DNA of 34,554 bases from Thiotrichaceae bacterium. GTDB lineage: Bacteria > Pseudomonadota > Gammaproteobacteria > Thiotrichales > Thiotrichaceae. The stretch covers positions 1 through 34,554 of the forward strand of contig JALXAX010000193.1 in the NCBI GenBank assembly GCA_026991755.1, given 5' to 3'. Position numbers and translations under genes: made by a program. The notes under the pieces were generated by a model, which did not search any database, was not told the origin of the DNA, and saw only the letters and a program-made list of their open reading frames with translations. Shown here piece after piece: positions 24,789-33,963 of the stretch; positions within the stretch are counted from its first letter, which is position 1, and each line of letters begins with the position of its first letter.

Positions 24789-25202
24789 ATGACCACACTA
24801 ACCAGCCTACTTCCTAAAGAAGGGTTTGAGTTTTTAAATAACAACCCTGATGCACTACTTATTGATGTACGCTCTTCTATGGAGTTTCTCTTTGTAGGTC
24901 ACCCTATTGGCGCTATACATATTGCCTGGATTGATGAACCTGATTGGGAAGTTAACCCTAACTTTGTTATAGAGGTTGAGCGTGCTTTGGGAAAGGTATC
25001 CATTCACAAAAGAAACACACCTATCATTCTCATATGCCGTAGCGGAAAACGCTCAAAACTCGCGGGTGAACTTTTGATTAAGAATGGCTTTGCTAACGTC
25101 TCTCACATTTCTGAAGGTTTTGAAGGTGAAAGAAATGAAAGCTACCAACGCGGTACTGTGGGTGGGTGGCGATTTCATCATTTACCTTGGGAGCAGTGCT
25201 AA
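24789..25202 (+). CDS. Single-domain rhodanese-like sulfurtransferase
   Basis: A 137-residue single rhodanese domain, probably cytosolic as no signal peptide is visible. Active-site Cys83 sits in LICRSGKRSKLAG, the six-residue loop typical of sulfurtransferases that move sulfane sulfur. Other family marks are ALLIDVRSSMEF, GAIHIAW and ISEGFEG. The C-terminal GTVGGWRFHHLPWEQ is a common extension in this subgroup. I use the ATG at 24789 with AGAGG 7 bp upstream; the in-frame TTG at 24744 would add 15 unlikely residues. It stands alone between repeat elements. Single rhodaneses of this kind are common in sulfur-oxidising bacteria, but also elsewhere. Confidence 0.9.
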   Translation: MTTLTSLLPKEGFEFLNNNPDALLIDVRSSMEFLFVGHPIGAIHIAWIDEPDWEVNPNFVIEVERALGKVSIHKRNTPIILICRSGKRSKLAGELLIKNGFANVSHISEGFEGERNESYQRGTVGGWRFHHLPWEQC

Positions 25203-25222
25203 CCGAAATTTAAACTTGAAAT

Positions 25223-25306
25223 GAGACCTTTGCACGAAAGATATGACGGGTAAAATATGAAAAATTACGCTCATTTCTCTCTCGCCATACTTCATGCAAA
25301 GGTCTC
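25223..25306. mobile_element. MITE family A, copy 3 (84 bp, internally deleted)
   Basis: Left end GAGACCTTTGCACGAAAG and right end CTTCATGCAAAGGTCTC are retained, and the interior is shortened to a CTCATTTCTCTCTCGCCAT stretch shared with copy 2. Flanking five bases (GAAAT, AGAAT) do not match, so the target duplication has decayed or was never present. Confidence 0.8.
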
Positions 25307-25440
25307 AGAATCAACTATTCGATGAACGGGTATATCCTATTTTAGATGGCTACCCTATAATTAGCGTAATAAGACGGTACAAAGTGTAGTTCGTGCCGTA
25401 CTAATAATAAATATAATAAACGAAGTAACATACTACCTAG

Positions 25441-25600
25441 GAGACTGTCCGAGAACTAAGAAGCTACTACAAATCCCATGAACATCATAATCTGACCTTA
25501 TTGAAATCGTTAAATAGCTACGGCTATTCGCCTCTTCCAATAATCTCACCTTATGATGCTCCTGTGATTTTCGTTACGCTTCTAATTCTCGGACAGCCTC
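25441..25600. mobile_element. MITE family D (160 bp) just upstream of the minor pilin operon
   Basis: Terminal inverted repeats GAGACTGTCCGAGAA and TTCTCGGACAGCCTC extend imperfectly for over 40 bp per side. It is flanked by a perfect CTAG direct repeat (25437-25440 and 25601-25604), the kind of 4-bp target used by IS5-group elements. Ends 31 bp before the fimT start, so it has probably displaced or supplied the operon promoter. Confidence 0.85.
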
Positions 25601-25631
25601 CTAGAACACCTATACTAAAACACCTATAAAA

Positions 25632-26171
25632 ATGAATAATAAAGGAAAACAATTGGGTTTTACTCTGACCGAAATGATGGTCACCATCGCTATTGCGGGG
25701 ATACTAGCAGGTGTTGCAATACCCTCTTTTCAAGCTATTTTTCTTAAGAATACAACCATTGCCTATACCGATGATTTCAAAATGGCACTTTATCTTGCTC
25801 AAAGCGAGGCTGTAAAACGTAATACTAATGTCTTAATAGCTCCTAAAACCACAGGTAACGATATCTGGGAAGATGGCTGGAGTATTTTCATTGATGGAAA
25901 TAGCAATAATACATTCGAATCAGCTGATGACGAACTCATACGAACCTATACGCCCAGTGCCAATAACTACCGATTAGAATCAAGTTTAAGTGGCTTTGAT
26001 ACGGGGCTAGCCTTTAATTCACTGGGTGAGCCAAGTACCCCTTCTGGTACTGCATCTGGGGTGGAATTCTGGGTGTGCGGTCAAAATTCAAATGATTCAC
26101 AGTCACGTCGCACAGTAACCGTAAGCTTTGCAGGCAGTATCATTGTTAAAGAAGGTGCAACATGTCCTTAA
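25632..26171 (+). CDS. fimT: Type IV minor pilin FimT/GspH-like
   Basis: A 179-residue pseudopilin. The short basic leader MNNKGKQLG ends at the prepilin peptidase site G|FTLTEMM, with Glu5 of the mature protein present, followed by the hydrophobic N-terminal helix and a GspH-like C-terminal domain (LYLAQSEAVKRNTNVLI, GWSIFIDGN, GEPSTPSGT, and a final Cys-Pro). Minor pilins prime assembly of the pilus and sit at its tip with PilY1. First gene of the cluster fimT-pilV-pilW-pilX-pilY1; its stop overlaps the start of pilV by 10 bp. The upstream 31 bp are all that separates it from a MITE, and I see no strong Shine-Dalgarno. Confidence 0.92.
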   Translation: MNNKGKQLGFTLTEMMVTIAIAGILAGVAIPSFQAIFLKNTTIAYTDDFKMALYLAQSEAVKRNTNVLIAPKTTGNDIWEDGWSIFIDGNSNNTFESADDELIRTYTPSANNYRLESSLSGFDTGLAFNSLGEPSTPSGTASGVEFWVCGQNSNDSQSRRTVTVSFAGSIIVKEGATCP

Positions 26172-26650
26172 ACCTAGAAAACGCATTTGGGTTAAATAAT
26201 CACCCCCATTCTACTGTTTCTCAAACTGGCTTTAGCCTTATTGAAGTACTTGTAACTGTCGTCGTAACGGCCTTTGGGTTAATTGGTCTAGCGGGACTTC
26301 AGATGAGTTCTGTTAACACCACTACTAAAGCTTCCGCAAACACACATGCTCAGATAGCCATGCAAGAAATTGTTGGGCAACTTCTTGCCAACAAAGATGC
26401 CGCAAAAGCGGGGAGCTTTAATCTTCTGGCTAATACTGATGGTACGTTGCAAACCTTTACCGTTAACCCCGACATATCAAATCTGGATTTTTCTCAGAAA
26501 ATTACCTATCGCTGGTTCAATAACCTAAACAATGTAATACCAGGAGTAAGGGCAGGAATAGAATGTAACGCCACAAATATGTGCGCGATTCGTATTCAGT
26601 TAAGCGAGTCTATTGAGAACATGGAACAAGTCGTTTCAATACAATTATGA
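26162..26650 (+). CDS. pilV: Type IV minor pilin PilV
   Basis: A 162-residue prepilin. The leader is longer than usual (about 23 residues: MSLNLENAFGLNNHPHSTVS and on) before the cleavage site G|FSLIEVLVTVVV. The motif GLAGLQMSS after the helix is typical of PilV. The C-terminal domain has a Cys pair near residues 137 and 144. The gene starts inside the end of fimT and ends overlapping pilW at ATGA (26647-26650), so translation is coupled across all three. An internal Met is not available close to the cleavage site, which supports the long leader. Confidence 0.9.
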   Translation: MSLNLENAFGLNNHPHSTVSQTGFSLIEVLVTVVVTAFGLIGLAGLQMSSVNTTTKASANTHAQIAMQEIVGQLLANKDAAKAGSFNLLANTDGTLQTFTVNPDISNLDFSQKITYRWFNNLNNVIPGVRAGIECNATNMCAIRIQLSESIENMEQVVSIQL

Positions 26651-27726
26651 GAAAAAAATACTTACATCAATTAAAGCTACCTAAATCATGCAAGCAACAT
26701 GGTTTTAGCATTATTGAGCTTATGATTTCATCTGCTCTCGGTATTTTTTTGACAGCTGGGGCGCTAAGCCTCTATAGCTCTAATAAAGATTCCTACCGAA
26801 TACAACAAGCAATATCTAATACACTTAAAAACAGTCGTTTCGTTATCGGTCGCTTAGAAAAAAGTATCTCTAGTGCAGGTTATTCGGGATTTTTTGGTAG
26901 TTATGTAGACGGTGTAGAAAACACACTAAACTCTCCTACCAATATCCTTTGGGACATTGAAATTCCTATTAAGGGATATAACAATGTAAGCAGTTCAGAC
27001 ACAATTGCAGGTATTACGGGTATTACTGCGGGTACCGATGTTTTAGTACTTAAAAGCATGGTTTATGAGTCAAATCTAATCAACCAAACATCCAGTAGCT
27101 CATTTACCATCAATGCGGCATCAGGGTATAGCGATGGAGATATAGTCATCGTTACTGATCTCAACAAAGCATCTATGTTTCAAATCAGCGATGCTGATGA
27201 CACTTCAACAGTAGGCCAAACAACTGTAACGGTTACTGCAGGCGCCTCACCTAAACCTGGAAATGCAGCACTTCCTATAAACACTTTTGATAATACAGCG
27301 ACGATAGGCAGGTTAGAAACCGTCATCTATTTCTTGAAAGCGAATGCTAATGGAAATACTTCTTTATACGAAGGCCGACTAACAACCTCTACCGATCCTG
27401 ATGTTGACCCTATAACAACAGCCATAGAAATCATCCCTAACGTCGAAAACATGCAGTTTATTTACGGCATTGATTCTGATAACAACAAAAGTATCGACAA
27501 ATATATTGATGCCTCAACTGTCACCGCAGCAGAGTGGGGATTAGTTCACACCATTGGCGTTAGCCTGCTTTTACACAGTAATCAGGATAACATTACCGAT
27601 GATAGTACATCCTATAGCTTTGATTCTACTAACTTTACTTTTACTAAAGATACAACAGCATCATCTACTGCTACCAAGCATTTGAAACAAACCATCAATA
27701 CTTATATAAAACTGCGAAATCTTTAA
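26647..27726 (+). CDS. pilW: Type IV minor pilin PilW
   Basis: A 359-residue prepilin-like protein. The basic leader ends at HG|FSIIELMISSALG, followed by a 20-residue hydrophobic helix and then RIQQAISNTLKNSRFVIGRL, a segment typical of PilW. The large C-terminal beta-rich region includes GTDVLVLKSM, LETVIYFLKAN and ENMQFIYGIDSDNN, the last shared by most PilW proteins. Start overlaps the pilV stop by 4 bp. Followed by 108 bp without a gene before pilX. Confidence 0.92.
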   Translation: MRKKYLHQLKLPKSCKQHGFSIIELMISSALGIFLTAGALSLYSSNKDSYRIQQAISNTLKNSRFVIGRLEKSISSAGYSGFFGSYVDGVENTLNSPTNILWDIEIPIKGYNNVSSSDTIAGITGITAGTDVLVLKSMVYESNLINQTSSSSFTINAASGYSDGDIVIVTDLNKASMFQISDADDTSTVGQTTVTVTAGASPKPGNAALPINTFDNTATIGRLETVIYFLKANANGNTSLYEGRLTTSTDPDVDPITTAIEIIPNVENMQFIYGIDSDNNKSIDKYIDASTVTAAEWGLVHTIGVSLLLHSNQDNITDDSTSYSFDSTNFTFTKDTTASSTATKHLKQTINTYIKLRNL

Positions 27727-27834
27727 ATTACAAACTGTAAAATACAAGAATACAAGTACAACAGCCACACAACTCATTGACATAACGTAACAACGTATAA
27801 ATCACTAAATACCGAGCTTATAACATAACTAATA

Positions 27835-28506
27835 ATGAATAATAAAAACAACCCATATCAGCGCATTCATTCTTTAAAAGCTACACAACAAGGTGCAGCT
27901 GCACTCGTTATGACGCTTATTATCTTATCAGTGTTAACCATTATAGGTATAACCTCGTCAAAAACTGCTGTGATTGAAACACGCATGACAACCAATTCCA
28001 TCGAAAAGTTTAAATCACGAATTGCTGCTGAATCAGCCTTTAATTATGCCATTAATCAACTTGATGATTTCAATGAAATCGACTGGTTAAACACATGTGG
28101 TAGAAATGGTATATACGATCTACGCACTACCGCCAGCCCAACTTGCCCTGACCCTCTTAATTCGGGATCTACCGTACCTGCTAAAAGCCAAGCCCAATGG
28201 AACAGCATGCTTAATGTAAGTAATTGGAGCTGGGCAAGCAGTAGTTCTCATGCTGTCCTGTTAGATAAACTCTCAGCAGATGATGCCCAAATACTAACAA
28301 GTAGCTCTCAGCGCACTAACCCAATGGGCTTAGTGACGAACCCTCAATACATTATAGGCATTCATGATCCTGTATTACGACCAGGATCAGAGAACAAGCA
28401 TTGTTTTCCTGTGACTATTGTTGCCGCCTCTAAAGGTGGGGTAGATAGCTCTCAAACATTCATCAAAGTCAACGCAATCCCCGAAAGTGGATGTTATTAC
28501 CCATAA
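27835..28506 (+). CDS. pilX: Type IV minor pilin-associated protein PilX
   Basis: A 223-residue protein with the PilX N-terminus QQGAAALVMTLIILSVLTII followed by RMTTNSIEKFKSRIAAESA, where the AAESA stretch is a PilX/PilV family mark. The classic G|F cleavage site is replaced by a QQGAAA form, as is normal for PilX. Four Cys are present in the C-terminal half. Works with PilW and PilY1 in the tip complex. Lies 24 bp before pilY1. Confidence 0.9.
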   Translation: MNNKNNPYQRIHSLKATQQGAAALVMTLIILSVLTIIGITSSKTAVIETRMTTNSIEKFKSRIAAESAFNYAINQLDDFNEIDWLNTCGRNGIYDLRTTASPTCPDPLNSGSTVPAKSQAQWNSMLNVSNWSWASSSSHAVLLDKLSADDAQILTSSSQRTNPMGLVTNPQYIIGIHDPVLRPGSENKHCFPVTIVAASKGGVDSSQTFIKVNAIPESGCYYP

Positions 28507-28530
28507 AAAAGACAATAAAGTAGGTTAGTT

Positions 28531-31500
28531 ATGAAATATTCAATTTTTCAAAAAACAATGCTTGGTTTTGTTCTCCTTGCCATTTCCAGCTACGTTTCTG
28601 CCGCAAGCACCCCCATATCTCTTTATAAAAGTTTTGAAGGTAATATTGCCGTTGCTGCTATTGGTAATTCAGAATTAACTGAAACGGGGGGGACGGGTAA
28701 CTGTGGTAACGATAACGCCACTACTGCCACTCTGGCACTGCCAGCAGGTGCACAAGTCAAAGCAGCGTACTTATATTGGTATGCGATGACCGCTAACATT
28801 ACGTGGGGAGATAGCTTCGGATATGGAGCACTGTCGCAGTCTGCACCCGTCACTTTTCCTGCTTACACGGGGACTATTAACTCATCTCGTAAAATCAGTA
28901 CCAAGAAATTTAGTTGGGAAGGATATTGGAAATACAGTGGCTATTTTGCTGATGTGACTAGCCAGGTAACTAGTGGTATCAATGGAAACTATACTGTTGA
29001 CGTTCAAGGAGGCGCTTCAAGTTCAGCTTGTCCTCTGGTTGAAGAGAATGCTCGAAGCTGGAGTCTTATCGTTATCTATGAAGCCCCTTCCATCACTGAG
29101 AACAAAAAAATCTATGTTTATGACGGCATAAAAGGTTATCAAAACGAGAGTATCAGTATCCCTGTTTCTGGCTATGAAGTTCCAGCTATCTCTACAGCTG
29201 GTTCAATGACCGTCATCTCTATACAAGGAGACCCTGGTTTAGATGGTGAATACCTTAATACATCAGATACTAGCTTCCCTAGCTTCCCTAGTGACTTTGC
29301 AGACAGTGATCACGGTGCTGCACTTGATATTGACACCGTATCGGGAAATTTCACAGCAGGCTCTACATCAATGAGCCTAGACTCTGGGTCTATTCGAGAT
29401 TTGATATTTACCACCAATATTATTCTTTCTATACCTACAGTACCTACAGCTCAATGTTTTGCTATGCCAGATAATGCAGCAGAGCTTTATAGTTTTGACC
29501 TTAAAACAACCACTGCACCCACAGTAGTTGCGACTACCAAAATGTTAAATGGAGAGGGCTCAGCATATAGAGCAACCGATAATGCCATTTATGCTTTCCA
29601 CCAAGATGTTATTAGTGACACAGACCCTTCTGATCTATACAAAGTGCAGATGGACGGAACGGTTACTTTAATAAAAGCAGGTTTCCTCTCTCAAGCAGCG
29701 GTAGGAGGCGAGTTTATTCGTTATGAGGATGGCTCGGAGTATTTCTATGTTTTACAAAACCAAGGCAGTTCAAGTTTACTTAAGTTTGATGCTAAAAGCC
29801 TCTCAACGGGCACTCCTATAAGCACCACTGCGTTATTGTTCCCCGATACTACCGCTGCTAGCGTTTCTGGGTTAGCAATCAACCCCGTGACAGGAGAAAT
29901 ACTAGTATCTGACGATAGTTTAGATAGTACGGATTTTGTTGAAATCTATACGGTTAACCAAAGTAGTGGCCAGTTAACATTGAAAACTACACTAACCGTT
30001 GCAGGTATAGATGGTGAGTCGTTAGCCTTCTCAGAAAATGGTGACTTATATACTGAAAATGAGAGTGCGGGTGCTGCCATCAATGATAACAAAATCTTCA
30101 AAATTGATTTAGCAACAGGCAACTTAACCGAGGTTGAAACCAATATTAATGCCGTTGTTAATGGTGATATTGAGGCCATGTCATGTACGGGTAGTAAGTT
30201 ATTTACAAAGAACAGTATTACTAACCTAACGATTGTTACTAAAATCATCAACGACAACAGTGGAACACAAACCACAATGGCGGGGCTTAATGTTACTACT
30301 GACGCAGGATCACTTACCTTCGGCTCTGGTACAACAACAGGCTCCACTACTAGCTTTACTAGTAGTGCTGTAACAATAAATGAAGGACGCTACCAACTTT
30401 CAGCAACCAATCTGGCAAACTACACAACTGGAGATTGGAGTTGTAGCGGATCAAGTGGCGTTACTCTCAATCAAATTTTTGTTGAGGGTTCTGCTCAAGC
30501 GAATGTATTTATTCCCAATGGAGATAATGTAACTTGTACCATTACTTATGACGACGATGGTGGCTCTTCCTGTAGCGCTGGTCTAACGGGGGATATTAAT
30601 GCAGGGTTTACACCCGCAGCAAAACTGAAAAGTGGAGCTAAGGTCTTCCTTAGTAGTACCAATATATCTTCTAACGAGGGACATTTAAAAGCCTATACCA
30701 TTGCATCTAACGGCCTTCCCACTACAAGCTCATCTAACCTTGATTGGGATGCATCGACTGCCATGCACACTCAAAACAAGAGAGGCAAGCGTTTGTTCTC
30801 TACACAAGGGGGCAATAAAAAGAAATTTAAAAAACTCAATAATAATGCCTTTGGCAGCGTTGGCTTACCTTCTAATGACCAGATTAAAGATAATGTTGCA
30901 AATGCACTATTAGGTGCCATTTCACCTAATAGTAATCTTGGCTTATTAGACGACAAAGTTGATGTCGCACGTTATCTCTCCGATGCGGATTATAAAGCTT
31001 TTTATACGGATATTGCTTCAGCTCGTTCTGATGCTTCAGGTGCAACATCACCTAAGTTAGTGCTTTTAAGTAGTGATGATGGTTTTGTATATGCCTTTAG
31101 GCAGAACAATGGATATCTACATTGGGGTTGGACGCCACGAAGCTTAGTCAAAGAGATGCGTAATGCATCCAAGTTTATTAAGCAACACTACATGCAAGGA
31201 ACTATTGATGTTATGGATCTAAAAGATGGTTCTAACTACGCTTCTTATGTAGTAGGAAGTTATCGTGATGGTCTAGGACAATATGTTTTAAAACTTAAAG
31301 ATAACGGTAAATTGGACTCCATCGTTTGGGATACTGATCATAAAGATAGTAATTCATTAGCTGAAAGCTCGCCCAACCACGGAAAACGTGCTTATTTCTC
31401 TGATGGCAGTGGTAATAAATATATAGCATATATCATTACCAACTCATCGGATGAGTCAACTTTACATATTAGAAGTATCGTTAGTACATCCGTGCATTAT

Positions 31501-32316
31501 CAGATTAATCTCGGTTTTACAGCTACCTCTACTCCCTTCATCATGCCCGTCTATCAACAGGGGGGAGTGGCAGGTGATACGATGTATTTAGGAGATAGCA
31601 ATGGCAATATCTACTCAGCGCCTTTATTAGTTACATCGGGTAGTAGTAAAGGTGATCTAAATTCAGAGTCGACCCTTGACTCCGCATTCTCGCAAAATAG
31701 TGTGGCGGCACTACATACCTCTGATAGTTCAGCGGTACAGTTTATAGGAGCTAGCGCTTCAAAAGCGGGGAATACCATCTATCTACACGCCCAATCTAAA
31801 GACCGTTTAAGCATATTTACTTACCAGCCAGCTACTGCTAATAGCAGTGCAAGCTGGCGAATTAAATGGACTACCTCTACCAGTGGAAGCAATAAGTGGG
31901 ATACCGCTAACAACACACTAACAAGCGATGCATCAATTACTGTTATACCTACAGGTGCAATGATAACTGACGATTCGTATGTAGTGGCTAATAGTCTTGT
32001 TGTACCCGTTACCTTAGCGGCAACAGGAACAAACTGTGATGGTGCTGCCTATTATTATTTATACCAGCTAACCGATGGACATGTGCCTACAGAAACATTC
32101 TATAATACTAGCGATAATTCAGCTATTACCAGCAGAGTTAGCTTAGGAAAAGGTACGGCAAGACGTCTTCATGTAGCAGAACACCCTAGTAGTAAGAAAC
32201 TAATTGGGTTAGGCATATCAGACCAGACATCCAGTGGCTCAACAGGTGTTGGAAGTAGTGTCTATATTGAAGACCCTGTTTCTACAGGTGTCAGAAGTTG
32301 GGAAATATTGCAATAA
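28531..32316 (+). CDS. pilY1: PilY1-type pilus tip protein with an unusual adhesin-like N-terminus
   Basis: A 1,261-residue exported protein. Signal peptide 1-24 (ends VSA). Residues about 28-300 resemble DUF3344 surface domains (ALPAGAQVKAAYLYWYA, ARSWSLIVIYEAPS). Residues 308-560 look like a beta-propeller (FSLAFS-like SLAFSENGDLY, GLAINPVTGEILVS). Residues 566-680 look like a prealbumin/SpaA-like fold (NLTIVTKIINDNSG, YQLSATNLANY, GDWSCSG). The C-terminal 570 residues are the PilY1 propeller: FLSSTNISSNEGHLKAY, KLVLLSSDDGFVYAFRQNNG, GWTPRSLVKEM, MYLGDSNGNIYS, ending GVRSWEIL. The usual von Willebrand A domain is absent, and I do not see the calcium loop that normally precedes the YxGDxxGN motif. 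Last gene of the minor pilin operon; no pilE follows. Confidence 0.9.
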   Translation: MKYSIFQKTMLGFVLLAISSYVSAASTPISLYKSFEGNIAVAAIGNSELTETGGTGNCGNDNATTATLALPAGAQVKAAYLYWYAMTANITWGDSFGYGALSQSAPVTFPAYTGTINSSRKISTKKFSWEGYWKYSGYFADVTSQVTSGINGNYTVDVQGGASSSACPLVEENARSWSLIVIYEAPSITENKKIYVYDGIKGYQNESISIPVSGYEVPAISTAGSMTVISIQGDPGLDGEYLNTSDTSFPSFPSDFADSDHGAALDIDTVSGNFTAGSTSMSLDSGSIRDLIFTTNIILSIPTVPTAQCFAMPDNAAELYSFDLKTTTAPTVVATTKMLNGEGSAYRATDNAIYAFHQDVISDTDPSDLYKVQMDGTVTLIKAGFLSQAAVGGEFIRYEDGSEYFYVLQNQGSSSLLKFDAKSLSTGTPISTTALLFPDTTAASVSGLAINPVTGEILVSDDSLDSTDFVEIYTVNQSSGQLTLKTTLTVAGIDGESLAFSENGDLYTENESAGAAINDNKIFKIDLATGNLTEVETNINAVVNGDIEAMSCTGSKLFTKNSITNLTIVTKIINDNSGTQTTMAGLNVTTDAGSLTFGSGTTTGSTTSFTSSAVTINEGRYQLSATNLANYTTGDWSCSGSSGVTLNQIFVEGSAQANVFIPNGDNVTCTITYDDDGGSSCSAGLTGDINAGFTPAAKLKSGAKVFLSSTNISSNEGHLKAYTIASNGLPTTSSSNLDWDASTAMHTQNKRGKRLFSTQGGNKKKFKKLNNNAFGSVGLPSNDQIKDNVANALLGAISPNSNLGLLDDKVDVARYLSDADYKAFYTDIASARSDASGATSPKLVLLSSDDGFVYAFRQNNGYLHWGWTPRSLVKEMRNASKFIKQHYMQGTIDVMDLKDGSNYASYVVGSYRDGLGQYVLKLKDNGKLDSIVWDTDHKDSNSLAESSPNHGKRAYFSDGSGNKYIAYIITNSSDESTLHIRSIVSTSVHYQINLGFTATSTPFIMPVYQQGGVAGDTMYLGDSNGNIYSAPLLVTSGSSKGDLNSESTLDSAFSQNSVAALHTSDSSAVQFIGASASKAGNTIYLHAQSKDRLSIFTYQPATANSSASWRIKWTTSTSGSNKWDTANNTLTSDASITVIPTGAMITDDSYVVANSLVVPVTLAATGTNCDGAAYYYLYQLTDGHVPTETFYNTSDNSAITSRVSLGKGTARRLHVAEHPSSKKLIGLGISDQTSSGSTGVGSSVYIEDPVSTGVRSWEILQ

Positions 32317-32954
32317 ATGAGTTATGAAATAACGCATGTATAAGTGAAGCCGGATAAAGCTATTTACTTTATACTATCAAGAACTTACTTAATATTGGAA
32401 GCGGTTAACTGAGGAGTTTAGATTCAATAAAAGCGGAATGACTTAACTTCATTCTGGCTTGAAAGAAAGCTGAATTTGTAACATGCTGAACATCATCATC
32501 TAGACCAAGATGCTTGCGGAAAAGCTATCTAGCTCTGTTTGAGATGAATGCCTCCTGAGATTTAAAAGGAAGAGTACTTAATGTGGGGAAATTGAGACCT
32601 CGGTTTCGGGTGAAGTCAGTATCAAACTGACGGCGATGATGTTTGAATATGTCCGAGTAAACAGTATTTTTTATGTACCTATATGTATTTTCAAATGAGG
32701 GTGGTTAATTTCATTTGATGGTTCCTTTGGGTAGACTTAACGGGTTTAAATATTCATATATATTAGCATAAACATATAGTTATGCCTTAACTTACTGGCA
32801 TTGAGGTCAGTGTAACGTTTTAGACTGTTGAAAATTCCGGTAGCGCCCCCCCTATTCTCGAATATTTATATCTAAGGTTCTTCTTACCTCTGCGTCGGAT
32901 GGCGTTCCTTATCCGACCTGCCGCGCTGACCCTTCCATCTTCACTTAAGAAGAA
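32317..32954. other. Non-coding region after pilY1
   Basis: No credible open frame on either strand over 638 bp. It includes a potentially structured stretch around 32600-32640 (hairpin GTCAG-TATCAAA-CTGAC and GC-rich flanks) and a REP-like hairpin at 32894-32917. It might hold remnants of a mobile element or an RNA, but I cannot assign it. Confidence 0.5.
32894..32917. repeat. REP-like hairpin
   Basis: GTCGGAT-GGCGTTCCTT-ATCCGAC: 7-bp perfect arms with a 10-base loop, resembling enterobacterial REP units in form. Single copy in the window, close to the 3' end of the minus-strand lipoprotein gene. Confidence 0.55.
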
Positions 32955-33317
32955 TCAATCAATTGTCGCAAGACAATTATCCCGAAGAGTGATTTTGTAA
33001 TTTCTTGTTCCAGGTGCCTCTATATAGCCATCAACAAGAATTGAACAATATTTTTTATTATCATAAGTCAGATAAAATTGTATTTCCTTCTCATGAAAAA
33101 TACGGACAGTTAGGTCGCTGCCACTTTTCAATACGGCTGTAGAACTAAGAACATTATCATAACTATCTTTGATTTCAATAGATTGTAATGTATCCCCAGT
33201 GTTATTAATGATCCTTACATTGAGGGCGGAATCTCGACCACACCCATATAAGAGAAATAAAGTAATACAACAAAAGAGCACTTTCATCAGTTGATTAGAA
33301 AGTCTAGTACAATCCAT
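32955..33317 (-). CDS. Small predicted lipoprotein, unknown family
   Basis: About 120 residues. A hydrophobic segment MKVLFCCITLFLLYGC ends in the lipobox LYGC, followed by GRDSALNVRIINNTGDTLQS, which looks like the first strands of a beta-sandwich. Further Cys occur in KKYCSILV and near the C-terminus in RDNC and may pair. The ATG at 33317 has AAGGA about 9 bp upstream; the ATG at 33287, directly before the hydrophobic stretch, is the alternative. I recognise no family. It is followed on the same strand by REP-like sequence and preceded by another lipoprotein gene 80 bp away. Confidence 0.65.
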   Translation of the reverse strand: MDCTRLSNQLMKVLFCCITLFLLYGCGRDSALNVRIINNTGDTLQSIEIKDSYDNVLSSTAVLKSGSDLTVRIFHEKEIQFYLTYDNKKYCSILVDGYIEAPGTRNYKITLRDNCLATID

Positions 33318-33398
33318 TATAACTAGTCCTTCCACAAATAAAGCTCAGAAATATTCCAGTAAAACTTGCACATCATTAATTATATTATATATTTATCT

Positions 33399-33884
33399 CT
33401 ATGGAGCCTGAACTCTTTGGTTTAAGTCGTTCAACAAACGTATGACTTGCTTTTTTTGGGCTAAATAAATAGTAGAGGATGACTCCCCTAGTGAATCTAC
33501 TGGCACATGGTAAGCAATCCAGTTTTTGCCTACAGAAATATTTATGAGGTTACCAGATTGACCCTGATAACTTATAAATAGCAACAGAACATGTCGTGGA
33601 GGTATTTCAACATTATTAAACAGACCCATGCGCTTACTATTTGACACTAAAAAGTCATAAATGACTTTGTATTCTAGCTCTCCTTTCTTTGCTTTACCCC
33701 CTAAGGAACTTATTTTAGACATACTATCATCCTCAAAATCAAACACATCAGCATCAAGTATCTTAGTTCCTCCGATACTGTAATTGAATTCAAAGAAATC
33801 TGGTTTATGGATTAAAAGTGACTTATTTGGACTTTCACAACCAACTAAAGCAAGAACCAATATGATTAAATACCTGGCATCCAT
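33399..33884 (-). CDS. Predicted lipoprotein, unknown family
   Basis: A 161-residue protein with a short lipoprotein signal, MDARYLIILVLALVGC (lipobox ALVGC), then a mixed alpha/beta domain: KPDFFEFNYSIGGTKI, ELEYKVIYDFLVSN, RHVLLLFISYQGQ, and a C-terminal helix with KKQVIRLLNDLNQRV. I know no family for it. It lies 80 bp upstream of the previous lipoprotein gene on the same strand and could share its transcript. The upstream side is bounded by a perfect palindrome and direct repeats. AGAGG lies about 8 bp before the ATG, supporting the start. Confidence 0.7.
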   Translation of the reverse strand: MDARYLIILVLALVGCESPNKSLLIHKPDFFEFNYSIGGTKILDADVFDFEDDSMSKISSLGGKAKKGELEYKVIYDFLVSNSKRMGLFNNVEIPPRHVLLLFISYQGQSGNLINISVGKNWIAYHVPVDSLGESSSTIYLAQKKQVIRLLNDLNQRVQAP

Positions 33885-33920
33885 GGGTATACCTCTCTTC
33901 GAATTCTATTAATGATAATC

Positions 33921-33960
33921 GGGGTCAGAGTAAAATAAAAACTAATCTTACTCTGACCCC
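33921..33960. repeat. Palindrome GGGGTCAGAGTAA / TTACTCTGACCCC
   Basis: Perfect 13-bp arms around a 14-base AT-rich spacer. Palindromes with this core occur widely as repeats near REP-associated transposase genes (established pattern, not tested here); no such gene is in the window. Lies upstream of the 161-residue lipoprotein gene. Confidence 0.8.
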
Positions 33961-33963
33961 TAT

